From assembly GCA_029465975.1 (NCBI GenBank), contig CM055748.1, positions 1,620,762 through 1,684,761 of the forward strand: a DNA stretch of 64,000 nucleotides, in the 5' to 3' direction. The stretch comes from Dallia pectoralis. Its lineage: Eukaryota; Chordata; Actinopteri; Esociformes; Umbridae. Under the pieces are notes generated by a model that was not told the origin of the DNA, did not search any database, and worked only from the letters and a program-made list of their open reading frames with translations. Both the position numbers and the translations under genes were made by a program. This document shows, piece after piece, positions 48,903 to 61,020 of the stretch. The stretch's first letter is position 1. Each line of letters starts with the position of its first letter.

Positions 48903-50935
48903 TTCCTGACCACCCTGAATTGCAGTCTCTCTCTGTGTGTCTGATACAAGCCTGCTCTCCCATTGAACTACTGTGCAGCCTGTTATAAAGCAGAAAACAC
49001 GGGCACACATTAATGTTCATGTTTCAATGGTGTCATCTGTGCACCTGTGTTCGTTTATGATTGCGCAGTCATTTCAGTGGGTGGGGGGGGACCTAGATTC
49101 TCTAATACTATTGTCACAGGACTTCTATGCAAAGAGCCCATGAATGTTCTGTCAATGAAAAGTTTCCTAGATAACTTTGAATGTTTTTTCTACTTTCAGA
49201 ACATAATGGATCATCAAAGCTGGGATTAAAATATTTGTGGAGGAACAGCTCTGACGGCTGGAAGATTTAAGACTTATTAGCTTAAAAACCAGGTTAGGAG
49301 TTTTTCAACTGATGTACCGCAGACTTCAAAGATGTTTTAATCCGTCAGTATACAGCGCAGGCTCCTCGCAGGCTATTTATATCGAGGAGCTGTGTTTCTC
49401 TTTGCCATGGTTCTGTCCAAACCAGAGATCGTCTGGTTGCGACTTAGTCCAGGTCGAGAAAAAGATGTCTCACAACGCACCGAGCCATATCGTGTTTGTC
49501 AGGGTTCGAAATCGAAACACTACGCTGGCATTTTATATCTTAACTTAACATGTGGCCATATGGTAATGTATAAGCAGTCCTTTCAACCGAATCAGATTAA
49601 AGACTGCATATTGCATTTACCATTTTTAATATATTGATGTGACTTCATACAACAAATGTATAAGATGTAAAACACCACTACAAAAAGTGGGCGTACATAG
49701 TTTTTCACCTGACAGTACTTTGTTACCAGTTAACTGCCAGATGCTTTAACAGCACTTCAATGGTCTTTATGTCTGTCCCTCATGGAAGTGAGCTTAAATA
49801 CTGTTCATTAATTGTAAACAGCTTTTTCAACCTTCCACAAACTTATTCTCTTTGGGTTATAATATGGTTGGCTGTTAGGGTCAAGATAGCATCAATAATA
49901 TTAATAATAATAAATAATAATAAATTGTATCCAGGTTATACTATGGTTATGAGATTAGTATTCATTTTTTCATTTTAATGTCACAATTTATACCAGATAG
50001 ATCTGTGAGCGTGTGTGTGTGTGTGTATCTGTGTGTGTGTCAGTGTGTGTGTGGGATTGTAGAATGCGTTGTGGCAAATATCGGTTTTGGTAATCGCCGG
50101 GGGCCTTTGATCTTACCCGTTCCTTTGCCCTGTTTACAGAGAGTCAGAGAAGAGAAATGTGTGTGTGTGCGCACGGTGAAGGAGAAGTATATATAGAGAA
50201 GATGAATCATTCAAGTGTTAAGAGTCTGCAACGTTCTTCCTTTCTTTTACTCCCTCCTTCCCTTTCATTCCTCCATCAGCCTATAAGTGTGTCATTATGT
50301 CAGTGGAGAGGTGGTTAAATGAGCTGGTGTGTGTGTAAGACAGAGAACTCTCCTGTTTAATGATAGAGGAAGCTAGTTCCCACACAGAGAACAATGTGTT
50401 AGCCAAGTGAGACGACAATGTCTGAGGGGTTTGGGAAAGTCTGAAACTTTATACTGCAACAGAAGTTCACGTCTGGATGGGACGAGGAGCAATGAGATGT
50501 AACATGGTCTGGAGGTTAAAGGATCATTACCTTATTTTATTGAGGTTAGCTGGATTCTTATCCAAATGGTTTCTGTGGGTCAATAAACGCATTTTTAAAA
50601 GGTCTGTAAATCACGTGAAATCATCTCCATATTCCGGATTGTTTTACTGTAGTGTTGGAAAATCCTGCTAGTGACACAAATACTCGCGCATACTCACACA
50701 TACTCCACTCTACCCATTTCCCACCAAGACAACAGTTTCATCATAGCACCAGCTTAGTTGAATTGTCTGGCTCTAATGTGGTAGCAGGTTCGCTTTGACA
50801 TCCGGTGGAACTGAGTCAGAAAAAACAATTGAGCCAAGTTCAACACTAAACGTTTCTCTCTTCCTTCCTGGGATTCTATTGCTCTCTCCACTTTCCCCAG
50901 TCCACTGCACACACAGCCACACACACGGTATGTGA
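48903..50935. other. Unique sequence, no gene seen
   Basis: Includes a short (GT)n tract at 50012-50053. An open frame at 49392-49637 starting MVLSKPEIVWLRLSPG has a protein-like look but no splice context or recognised domain, so it is not called. Confidence 0.5.
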
Positions 50936-51360
50936 CTCTCTATTCACTGGGTGCCACAGGGGGTCCCTAACTTCGGACCGGGCCCCTCTAAGAAGCAGAC
51001 GGCCCCAAGTCCAACCGGGTCCCCTCCCTGAGCCGTGAATGGAGCGGACAGGCGTGACCGGGCCACAACCGCGACTTCAAAGTGGGGCACCGTGGTGTTG
51101 CCCCTGTATCCCACCGACACGCCGCTGCGCCCGTCACCCCGCTGGTTCACGGGTACATCCCTAATTAGGGCAGACGGGCGCCAGACCACTGGGGCGTTGG
51201 AGCTTGAAAAACCAAAACAAAGAATGCCGTGCCATATGTCATCTATATGGCAGGCGAACGCCCGGGCGACTCCGTAAAGAATCTTCCATGAGAAAGTCCA
51301 GGGGCCGAGAAAGACAGGAGTCCCCAGACGGGTCCGGCAGGTCCGGTATGTTAATGGACC
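50936..51360. other. GC- and CpG-rich island of unknown origin
   Basis: About 400 bases rich in CpG (GGACCGGGCCCC, GACACGCCGCTGCGCCCGTC, GCCCGGGCGACTCCG) stand out sharply from AT-rich neighbours. Both strands hold short open frames of about 80 codons, for example a minus frame with ALIRDVPVNQRGDG. No domain is recognised. It may be an inserted element, a processed gene piece or a CpG island. It runs directly into the minisatellite that follows. Confidence 0.6.
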
Positions 51361-51682
51361 AAGGGGCCCCTATCCAGGACCAGGTGGCCCTCTTCCAGGA
51401 CCAAGGGCTCCCATCCAGGACCCGAGGCCCCCATCCAGGACCAGGGTCCCCCATCCAGGACCAAGGGCCCCCATCCAGGACCAGGGGGCCCCCATCCAGG
51501 ACCAGGGGCCCCCATCCAGGACCAAGGGCCCCCATCCAGGACCAAGGGCCCCCATCCAGGACCAAGGGCTCCCATCCAGGACCAAGGGCCCCCATCCAGG
51601 ACCAGGGGGCCCCCATCCAGGACCAGGGGGCCCCCATCCAGGACCAGGGGGCCCCATCCAGGACCAGGGGGCCCCATCCAGA
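51361..51682. repeat. 20/21-bp minisatellite, about 15 copies
   Basis: The unit is CCCCCATCCAGGACCAAGGG or the same with GGGGG. Minus-strand frames read collagen-like GPGW repeats and are artefacts. Confidence 0.95.
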
Positions 51683-52377
51683 GACAGTCACTGTTCCGCA
51701 GAAGGAATAGAGGAGAGTGTGGGTATGCTATAACATGCAGAATTGAACACTCAACTGTTGCTATTGCACATGTACCATGCGCTTCTAAACGAGCTGAAAA
51801 ATCACTCACAAACCAAACCCCGTCAACGATTCACCTATTGAGATAATTAGATGGAAAGCCGTCGTGTTAATCTGCCGTTGTCATCCGATCACTTCAGTTT
51901 GCGTTGTGTTTTGATTGTCGGTGGGCGATGATTCACTCAACGCCGTGCTGATAAGCTGCACAGCTTGATAGCATCACAATGATATATCACAGACGAGCTA
52001 ATGTCAGACAGCAATACTGGCACTCATATTACAGGTCATTTGGACTAAATTGGAAAGAAATACATATGCCTTGAGGGTTTGAGTCATTAGCAGCTCAGTT
52101 ACCCAGCATGCTCTTGCCTTTAATCTATTCCCTGCGTAGATAAATACAATTGCAGGCGTATTTATCAGGTAGGCTTATGACTAACTAATGTAATGTTAAC
52201 TGGGTCCTGTATCATTGTAGGAACAAGCTATGTCCCCCCTCACTGTGATCCTACAGGTCTGAACAGCTTAATACCACACACTCTAATTGTTTTCACATTT
52301 TCCCTTACTGGTCTACTCACTTTAGTTGACAGCGGTTCAGAAATTAATGGCTGTTGAGTTATATTGAGGGGACATGC
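51683..52377. other. Unique sequence; possible conserved non-coding block
   Basis: 51840-52170 is complex, repeat-free sequence with homeodomain-like TAATTA-type words and few long frames. It is the best-looking candidate for conserved non-coding DNA in the distal half, but this is untested. Confidence 0.4.
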
Positions 52378-52866
52378 TAAAGCCCCGCCCACCTCTCCCC
52401 TACTGTGGGGAATATGCTAAAGCCCCGCCCACCTCTCCCCTACTGTGGGGAATATGCTAAAGCCCCGCCCACCTCTCCCCTACTGTGGGGAATATGCTAA
52501 GGCCCCTCCCACCTCTCCCCTTCTGTGGGGAATATGCTAAAGGCCCCGCCCACCTCTCCCCTTCTGTGGGGAATATGCTAAAGGCCCCGCCCACCTCTAC
52601 CCTTCTGTGGGGAATATGCTAAAGGCCCCGCCCACCTCTACCCTTCTGTGGGGAATATGCTAAAGGCCCCGCCCACCTCTACCCTTCTGTGGGGAATATG
52701 CTAAGGCCCCGCTCACCTCTCCCCTTCTGTGGGGAATATGCTAAGGCCCCTCCCACCTCTCCCCTTCTGTGGGGAATATGCTAAGGCCCCGCCCACCTCT
52801 CCCCTTCTGTGGGGAATATGCTAAGGCCCCGCCCACCTCTCCCCTTCTGTGGGGAATATGCTAAGC
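52378..52866. repeat. 40/41-bp minisatellite with GC boxes, 12 copies
   Basis: Each unit carries GCCCCGCCCACCTCTCCCC or a variant, and then TGTGGGGAATATGCTAA. Nine of the twelve units keep CCCCGCCC, the core of an Sp1/KLF site; units 4, 9 and 10 have a substitution in it. Each unit can also form a small CCCC/GGGG stem. Confidence 0.95.
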
Positions 52867-53317
52867 CATGAAAAGTGAAAGGTTTGCTGCTGTGTGGTTA
52901 TCTGTGGGTATCTGCGCTGGCTGGGTGACACTAGATGAGTGCACTGAGCCGTTGGCATTCTAAGGCAATTAGCATGGGGGGGATACATTCCGGAACTGTC
53001 CAGCCTATACAAACACAGTGCTCGTCCTAATGAGCCCTGACCAGACGGGGGGGGGGGGTGTTCCCATGGAAACCCCTCAACAAGCTGTCAAAGAGCAGCC
53101 CCATTTTGGAGAACATTATTTTAACGTTCCTCCACTGGAGTTATTGGTAGCAGCGTGTCTATAGGATTGTTTCACAATTACAATATCGAGTAGAAAGATT
53201 ATCTAGAAATATACACACACACACACACACATTCAATGAGTTAGAGGTTTGTCAAGTGTGTCTCCTATCTTAGAACTGCACACCCTGTTTAGGAACAACA
53301 GGCCAGGTGTTTGGGCA
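52867..53317. other. Unique sequence with poly-G and (AC)n
   Basis: A run of about 11 G lies near 53047 and a short AC tract at 53213-53231. No gene. Confidence 0.55.
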
Positions 53318-53397
53318 GTGTTCTGGTTCTTCAGTGTTCTGGTTCTTCAGTGTTCTGCTTCTTCAGTGTTCTGGTTCTTCAGTGTTTTGGTTCTTCA
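53318..53397. repeat. 16-bp tandem repeat, 5 copies
   Basis: The unit is GTGTTCTGGTTCTTCA, with one CTGCTTC and one TTTTGG variant. Confidence 0.93.
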
Positions 53398-53423
53398 CGG
53401 GTTCGCTGCTCTCTGCTGGAACT

Positions 53424-53449
53424 ACACACACACACACACACACACACAT
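53424..53449. repeat. (CA)n microsatellite
   Basis: A pure CA tract of about 13 copies. Confidence 0.93.
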
Positions 53450-54698
53450 TCGCACAAAGACAGCTTTCAGTTTTAATGTCCTTTTGTGGACCAAAAGCTT
53501 TCACATTTGAAATTCCATTTCTCCTAACCTTAGCTGCAAAAACATAACCCAAAACTTTACCTTAAACAAAAATAAATCCCTTAACTCTAATTATAACCCC
53601 AACAGTCCAATTCCAACTGAATCTAAATGTAATTTGTCTCCTTGGGGACTGGCAAGTTGTCCCACGAGGTCAATTGTTCATTGTTTTACTGTCCTTGCGG
53701 GGATTATTGTTAACGGTGTATACTCCATATGTTTATTGTACAGTTTACTTGCCTTTACACCACTGTTTCCATGGTTTCCATTTGTTTCACTGTATACTGT
53801 AGGAATTACATGTCAGTGAGGTGATGGTGATGCACAGTGGGAAATATCAAGCAGTCTCTGGGTTGTTAGTTAACGGGTTGAGGGTTTGAAGTCCCAGACA
53901 GGTACCGTCCGGTCACTGCACAGTGTCCTGGTACTGTCCTGGTACTGCCCGGTCACTGCATGGTGCCACTCAGCTCCGTTTGTCCACCGGTGGCACATTC
54001 CTTCATCCTGCCCGGTCTTGTGTTTATTTCCAAGGAGACGTCCTTATTCCCAGGTTTCTCTTGGACTCAGACTTAAGGCATTTGGCTGAGATCCACACTG
54101 CACAAAAGGCCTGGGCATTCCAGCTGTCTGCGTTTAATCCTCTGTGTCAGCTCGTGTTAATGCTGCAGCGTGAAATCTGAGGGCGCAGAGCTCCGTGGAA
54201 TATTAAACACCACCCGCAGAATTCCTCTGGAAAAGCAACTAGTCTGGCAACTAGTAAAGGCTGGCCACTGACTGTAGTGCAGGTTAGGTGTGTTTGTGTG
54301 TGTGTTTATATGTTTCAAGTCAGGATTGCAGATGCGGAATCAGCAGCAGTAGATGACCAACATCCAATCCAAACAAAGGGAAAGGAAAGAGGCGATTGGC
54401 TAATGCGAAACCAAATCAGCATTTCCGTTTATCTGAAGGTCCCCCACAGACTGCCGAGTCAGACAATAGATGGATGACATGGTTCTAATTATCCAGAGGC
54501 CCCGCCCCATTGGCCCTACCTCACACGTCTGTCACACACCCCTACTCTCACACACCCATCTCATCCCAAACGCATCTCACCCGCACCCTTTGGCTGCTTC
54601 ACAATATCTTTTTTTCACCAAAATACACTATTTCGAGCAATATCTTCATAAAGAAGGAATTGGTGTCATCTTTACAAAAACATTTCACCTCATTTAAC
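53450..54698. other. Unique sequence, no gene seen
   Basis: 53560-53720 resembles a dispersed fish repeat (AACCTTAGC, TTTGTCTCCTTGGGGAC, TGTCCTTGCGGGGATTA) of a type often found beside CA tracts. 54060-54250 is complex and could be conserved. No coding feature. Confidence 0.45.
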
Positions 54699-55172
54699 CT
54701 GTGTGTGTGTGTGCTCCTCTGTGTGTGTGTGTGCTCCTCTGTGTGTGTGTGTGTGCTCCTCTGTGTGTGTGTGTGTGCTCCTCTGTGTGTGTGTGTGTGT
54801 GTGCTCCTCTGTGTGTGTGTGTGTGTGCTCCTCTGTGTGTGTGTGTGTGTGCTCCTGTGTGTGTGTGTGTGTGTGCTCCTCTGTGTGTGTGTGTGCTCCT
54901 CTGTGTGTGTGTGTGCTCCTCTGTGTGTGTGTGTGTGTGTGTATGTGCTCCTCTGTGTGTGTGTGTGTGTGCTCCTCTGTGTGTGTGTGTGCTCCTCTGT
55001 GTGTGTGTGTGCTCCTCTGTGTGTGTGTGTGTGCTCCTCTGTGTGTGTGTGTGTGTGCTCCTCTGTGTGTGTGTGTGTGTGCTCCTCTGTGTGTATGTGT
55101 GTGTGCTCCTCTGTGTGTGTGTGTGTGTGCTCCTCTGTGTGTGTGTGTGTGCTCCTCTGTGTGCGCGTGTGT
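54699..55172. repeat. GCTCCTCT + (GT)n compound array, about 20 copies
   Basis: The constant word GCTCCTCT alternates with GT runs of 6-12 copies, so the unit length varies from about 20 to 34 bases. The GT part slips while the GCTCCTCT part is copied as a unit. Confidence 0.96.
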
Positions 55173-55483
55173 GCGTCTCCTGATGTGCGCTTCATGTGCA
55201 CCCTTTCTTCTTTGTCTATTTCCCAGGATGCCTCTGTCTCCGTGCCACCCAGGACGCTTCCTCGCTCGCTCCTGATCGCTCGCTCTTGATGCACATCCAG
55301 TTTTAGATCATCTCTGGCACGTTGAGCTTAAATAGACATTCTGGCTTTTATTTACTGAGAAAAGCAGCTTTAGGATGCTTTTTTGTGGGGGAGGGGCTAA
55401 GAGAGAGCTGATACTGCTTCCAGCATCAAACAAAGAGATACCAGGAGAGTTAATCATATTATGGATGATGTCTCTCTCCATCT

Positions 55484-55521
<38 letters not shown>

Positions 55522-55618
55522 TTTGCTAGTGTAGAAAGAGAGGGTGGAGCAGACAGAGAGTGGGGAGAGAAAGGCTATGAGACAGAGAGATAGGATGGAG
55601 AGGTTCTGTATCTGGGAG
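55173..55618. other. Unique sequence with (CA)n
   Basis: A CA tract lies at about 55485-55519, followed by purine-rich sequence. No gene. Confidence 0.55.
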
Positions 55619-56738
55619 ACTGGGAGGAGGGACAGTATTAAGACTGGGAGGAGGGGCCAGTGTTTAGACTGGGAAGAGGGGCCAGTGTTGAGACTGGGAG
55701 GAGGGGGACAGTGTTGAGACTGGGAGGAGGGGGACAGTGTTTAGACTGGGAGGAGGAGGGGCCAGTGTTTAGACTGGGAGGAGGAGGGGCCAGTGTTTAG
55801 ACTGGGAGGAGGAGGGGCCAGTGTTTAGACTGGGAGGAGGGGCCAGTGTTTAGACTGGGAGGAGGTTGACAGTGTTTAGACTGGGAGGAGGGGGACAGTG
55901 TTTAGACTGGGAGGAGGGGGACAGTGTTTAGACTGGGAGGAGGGGCCAGTGTTGAGACTGGGAGGAGGGGGACAGTGTTTAGACTGGGAGGAGGGGGACA
56001 GTGTTTAGACTGGGAGGAGGAGGGGCCAGTGTTTAGACTGGGAGGAGGAGGGGCCAGTGTTTAGACTGGGAGGAGGGGGACAGTGTTTAGACTGGGAGGA
56101 GGAGGGGCCAGTGTTTAGACTGGGAGGAGGTTGACAGTGTTTAGACTGGGAGGAGGGGCCAGTGTTTAGACTGGGAGGAGGTTGACAGTGTTTAGACTGG
56201 GAGGAGGTTGACAGTGTTTAGACTGGGAGGAGGGGGACAGTGTTTAGACTGGGAGGAGGAGGGGCCAGTGTTTAGACTGGGAGGAGGAGGGGCCAGTGTT
56301 TAGACTGGGAGGAGGGGGACAGTGTTTAGACTGGGAGGAGGAGGGGCCAGTGTTTAGACTGGGAGGAGGTTGACAGTGTTTAGACTGGGAGGAGGGGCCA
56401 GTGTTTAGACTGGGAGGAGGGGGCAGTGTTTAGACTGGGAGGAGGAGGGGCCAGTGTTTAGACTGGGAGGAGGAGGGGCCAGTGTTTAGACTGGGAGGAG
56501 GAGGGGCCAGTGTTTAGACTGGTAAGAGGTTGACATTGTTGAGACTGGGAGGAGGGGCCAGTGTTGAGACTGGGAGGAGGGGGACAGTGTTTAGACTGGG
56601 AGGAGGGGGACAGTGTTTAGAGTGGGAGGAGGGGCCAGTGTTGAGACTGAGAGGAGGGACCAGTGTTGAGACTGGGAGGAGGGGCCAGTGTTGAGACTGG
56701 GAGGAGGGGCCAGTGTTGAGACTGGGAGGGGAGGCCAT
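55619..56738 (+). repeat. G-rich 23-29-bp minisatellite, about 40 copies
   Basis: Units read ACTGGGAGGAGG followed by GGCCAGTGTTTAG, GGGACAGTGTTTAG or TTGACAGTGTTTAG. The three middle types are interspersed in blocks of several units that recur, e.g. near 55980-56140 and 56220-56390. Strong quadruplex potential on the + strand. Confidence 0.95.
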
Positions 56739-56888
56739 TGTTGCCGGAAGCTGTGCCTGATTTCTTATGACTTGTCTGTTTGCGAAGGACAAGCTGTTTG
56801 TCTGTGCTGGTGGGTTAAGTCCTCATTATCGCATCATTGTCAACGTTCTGTTTTTAACCACAAGGCACCTCACACCGCCGTGGGAAGA
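56739..56888. other. 150-bp spacer between two long arrays
   Basis: Unique sequence linking the G-rich array to the CA-rich array. No gene. Confidence 0.5.
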
Positions 56889-58188
56889 GCACCATATCAG
56901 TCCCCACACCACCACCTCACACCATATCAGTCCCCACACCACCACCTCACACCATATCAGTCCCCACAGCACTACCTCACACCATATCAGTCCCCACAGC
57001 ACCACCTCACACCATATCAGTCCCCACACCACCACCACACACCATATCAGTCCTCACACCATCACCTCACACCATATCAGTCCCCACACCACCACCTCAC
57101 ACCATATCAGTCCCCACACCATCACCTCACACCATATCAGTCCCCATACCGCCACCTCACACCATATCAGTCCCCACACCACCACCACACACCATATCAG
57201 TCCTCACACCATATCAGTCCCCACACCACCACCTCACACCATATCAGTCCTCACACCACCACCTCACACCATATCAGTCCTCACACCATATCAGTCCCCA
57301 CACCACCACCTCACACCATATCAGTCCCCACACCACCACCTCACACCATATCAGTCCTCACACCACCACCTCACACCATATCAGTCCTCACACCACCACC
57401 TCACACCATATCAGTCCTCACACCATCACCTCACACCATATCAGTCCCCACACCACCACATCAGTCCCCACACCATCACCTCACACCATATCAGTCCCCA
57501 CACCACCACCTCACACCATCACCTCACATCACATCAGTCCCCACACCACCACATCAGTCCCCACACCACCACCTCACACCATATCAGTCCCCACACCACC
57601 ACCTCACACCATATCAGTCCCCACACCACCACCTCACACCATATCAGTCCCCACACCGCCAGCTCACACCATATCAGTCCCCACACCACCACCTCACACC
57701 ATATCAGTCCTCACACCACCACCTCACACCACATCAGTCCCCACACCACCACCTCACACCATATCAGTCCCCACACCACCACCTCACACCATATCAGTCC
57801 CCACACCACCACCTCACACCATATCAGTCCTCACACCACCACCTCACACCATATCAGTCCTCACACCACCACCTCACACCATATCAGTCCCCACACCATC
57901 ACCTCACACCATATCAGTCCCCACACCACCACCTCACACCATATCAGTCCTCACACCATCACCTCACACCATATCAGTCCCCACACCACCACCTCACACC
58001 ATATCAGTCCTCACACCATCACCTCACACCATATCAGTCCCCACACCACCACCTCACACCATATCAGTCCTCACACCACCACCTCACACCATATCAGTCC
58101 CCACACCATCACCTCACACCATATCAGTCCTCACACCATCACCGATCACCACCTCACACCATATCAGTCCTCACACCACCACCTCACA
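56889..58188. repeat. 30-bp minisatellite, about 43 copies
   Basis: The unit holds CACACCATATCAGTCC and then CCACACCACCACCT, with TCCTCACACC and CACCATCACC variants and several truncated copies at 57210-57290 and 57460-57560. Because 30 is a multiple of three, two + frames stay open for over 500 codons as Ser/His/Pro/Thr repeats; these are artefacts. Confidence 0.97.
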
Positions 58189-58857
58189 CTGGGTCTGGCA
58201 TACTTTAACACAGTCTGTGTGTGTCTGATTGTATTTCTGCATACATTGTCTGTTTTAGTGAACATGAAAATGCATTCAATAATTGGTTTCTTCATCAATA
58301 CTGTATTTTTTGTTGTATAGTGTAAATATAATATATATATGCTGATTCCGCATCTTTGCAAGCAGTACCTTTTTGGTGAGACAATGACCTTGGGCAAAGA
58401 TAAGTTGCTTCAAAGAGAGGTTTACACGGTGTAACGTAAGACTACGTGGCTCAAATCACCATCCATCATAAAAAACATTAATTACCCAGAAGGCAACACC
58501 ACTCACTTTAATAGTGCTCACCACTAGTGGACACGTTTCAGTCTGTGATTTCATTTGACTTATGGAAATAAATCTACTGTGTAAATAATGCAATATTGAT
58601 TGGATTGAACCACTGGTATTACGAAATTTGTGGCAAATACAATGTTTTGCTTTTTTAGTCGTCTCACAGTGTAGTAATATGATACTGGTGTATTGAATAT
58701 CATATCATATCACTGGTCTGAGGTCATCCTCGTGGCCAAGCGGTTGGACAGGTTTGACGGACAAAAGAATTTCCATGAAATTATGTATCAAGAAAAAGTT
58801 TTACAAGAATTTCAGTCAAAATTGGTTGAGCAACCCGTAGGCACCCCTGTGAGCTAC
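58189..58857. other. Unique sequence, no gene seen
   Basis: AT-rich. CGTGGCCAAGCGGTTGGAC near 58731-58749 resembles a tRNA A box, but no B box follows at the right distance. No gene is supported. Confidence 0.5.
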
Positions 58858-59755
58858 GTAAACATGGTAAACATAGATATGGTTGATATGGTAGCTATGG
58901 TAAACATGGTAGATCTGGTAAACATGGTAGATCTGGTAAACATGGTAGACATGGTAAACATGGTAGATATGGTAAACATGGTAGATATGGTGGATATGGT
59001 AAACATGGTAGATATGGTGGATATGGTAAACATGGTAGACATGGTGGATATGGTAAATATGGTGGATATGGTAGATATGGTAAACATGGTAGACATGGTG
59101 GATATGGTAAACATGGTAAATATGGTGGATATGGTAAACATGGTAAACATGGTAGATATGGTAAACATGGTAAATATGGTGGATATGGTAAACATGGTAA
59201 ATATGGTGGATATGGTAAATATGGTAAACATGGTAGATATGGTAAACATGGTAAATATGGTGGATATGGTAAACATGGTAGAAATGGTGGATATGGTGGA
59301 TATGGTAAACATGGTAGACATGGTGGATATGGTGGATATGGTAAACATGGTAGACATGGTGGATATGGTAAACATGGTAGATATGGTAAACATGGTAAAT
59401 ATGGTGGATATGGTAAACATGGTAAATATGGTGGATATGGTAAACATGGTAGACATGGTGGACATGGTAAACATGGTAAATATGGTGGATATGGTAAACA
59501 TGGTAGATATGGTAAACATGGTAAATATGATAAACATGGTAAACATGGTAGATATGGTAAACATGGTAAATATGGTGGATATGGTAAACATGGTAGATAT
59601 GGTAAACATGGTAAATGGTAAAGATGGTGGATATGGTAAACATGGTGGATATGGTAAATATGGTGGATATGGTAAACATGGTAAATATGGTAGATATGGT
59701 AAATATGGTGGATATGGTGGATATGGTAAACATGGTAAACATGGTAAATATGGTC
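58858..59755. repeat. 9-bp minisatellite, about 99 copies
   Basis: Units ATGGTAAAC, ATGGTAGAT, ATGGTGGAT and ATGGTAAAT combine into irregular 18-36-base higher-order patterns. Long Met/Val/Asn/Asp frames on the + strand and Ile/Tyr/His frames on the minus strand are artefacts. Confidence 0.97.
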
Positions 59756-60180
59756 CCGGGTGTGGATACATCGTGTGTCCCAGCTGTTCCAGCCTTTTGT
59801 TCAGAACCCATCAGAACCCATCACCTCGGCCTAGAATGATCCTGAACCGAGTTCTTAAGGCTTAGCCTATCTGTGCTTCTCATCTACGCCCTAGTTGCAA
59901 CGCTCCCATTGCTACCTGTTCTAAACAAAACATTCGGGGGGGTGGTGAGGACAAAGCTGGGAGCGGAGGAACAGAACACAGTGTCTGTTGTGTGTGAGAG
60001 TCCTGGCACTAACACAGGCTTCTGTGTAAGACTATCCCACTGCTCCAGCCCTCTGCCTGGGACCTCAATACAAGCCTTTGTCCTCTCACATCACCAATAA
60101 TTTTGAGAACTGGCACCCAGCAGCACCTGGTCTCTCACAGCAGACGCCTCAGCTGTAGCTCTCACTCCCACCAGCAGGAG
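59756..60180. other. Unique sequence, no gene seen
   Basis: No supported feature. Confidence 0.5.
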
Positions 60181-60302
60181 GTGGTTAAGGAGAGGAGGTA
60201 TGGCATGGGGAGGAGGAGAGGAGGTACGGGGAGGAGGTATGGAGAGGAGGTATGGAGAGGAGGTATGGAGAGGAGGAGGTATGGAGAGGAGGAGAGGAGA
60301 AA
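60181..60302. repeat. 14-bp purine-rich tandem repeat
   Basis: GGAGAGGAGGTATG repeats about six times with flanking GAGGAGAGG. Confidence 0.88.
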
Positions 60303-60601
60303 TTGTAGTCAGAGGAGAAGTAACATTTAGGATTAAGGACACCATCTCTGTTTAAGTTCTGTTATCTTCTCTTGACCTTTCATTTTCTCTTCAATCCTCT
60401 TTGCTTTCTCTTTAAGCAGTTGGTTCTATGGAAATTCAACTACACTCACCAGCTAGGATATAAGCTAGGATATAGTTCTTACTCCTGTCTTTTGATTAAT
60501 ATGTTTTGTATCATTTGTCTTGTGTGTATCATGTCCTGTGTATATATGTATGGATGCTATTTATTACATATTCTGTGGAGCCAGAGCAGATTACCTCGTT
60601 C

Positions 60602-60602
60602 G

Positions 60603-60637
<35 letters not shown>

Positions 60638-60690
60638 GGAGAGAACAGGGAGAGAGAAAGCGAGGGAGGAACAGAGAGAAAGGGGAGGAG
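60602..60690. repeat. (GA)n tract
   Basis: A GA run then degenerate purine-rich sequence. Confidence 0.9.
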
Positions 60691-61020
60691 AGAGTTGCAG
60701 AGGCGTTCAGTCGGCTTTCCCTTTTTGCAACCTGATCTGAGTAACAAGAAGGCTGGCAGAGATAAAAGGAGAAAGGAGCCCTGTCCGAGCCTGGCTATAG
60801 GAAGGAGGTGATTAGAGGTGAGTCAGTATCAGGTATGCGGTCAGTAATCCCAAACAATCACCAGTTTAGGACTGCTATCTAGCCCATGTATGCACACACA
60901 CACAAAGGTGCAATAGTTACGCTGACCTATCATAATTGACCAATCACTACTGGCTGTCAATACATGTTAAAATATACAGGGAACACTTATCAACAATCAA
61001 TGTAATAACATAAATGTGGG
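60691..61020. other. Unique sequence, no gene seen
   Basis: No supported feature. Confidence 0.5.

Noticed and set aside
49392..49637. 81-codon frame MVLSKPEIVWLRLSPG
   Set aside because: Protein-like composition only; no homology recognised and AT-rich end. Could be chance.
51204..51809. Collagen-like Gly-Pro frames on the minus strand
   Set aside because: Translation of the 20/21-bp GC-rich array; mixed unit lengths shift frame, and no signal peptide or domain is present.
56688..58320. Two + strand frames of over 500 codons rich in Ser, His, Pro and Thr
   Set aside because: Products of the 30-bp array. The flanking 60-80 codons are in unique sequence without splice or start context and the two frames are equally open.
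58693..59865. 390-codon frame starting MNIISYHWSEVILVAKRLDR before a Met/Val repeat
   Set aside because: The first 55 codons look protein-like but match nothing I know, the rest is the 9-bp array, and no promoter or splice signals support it. The stretch CGTGGCCAAGCGGTTGGAC inside it resembles a tRNA A box by chance; no B box follows.
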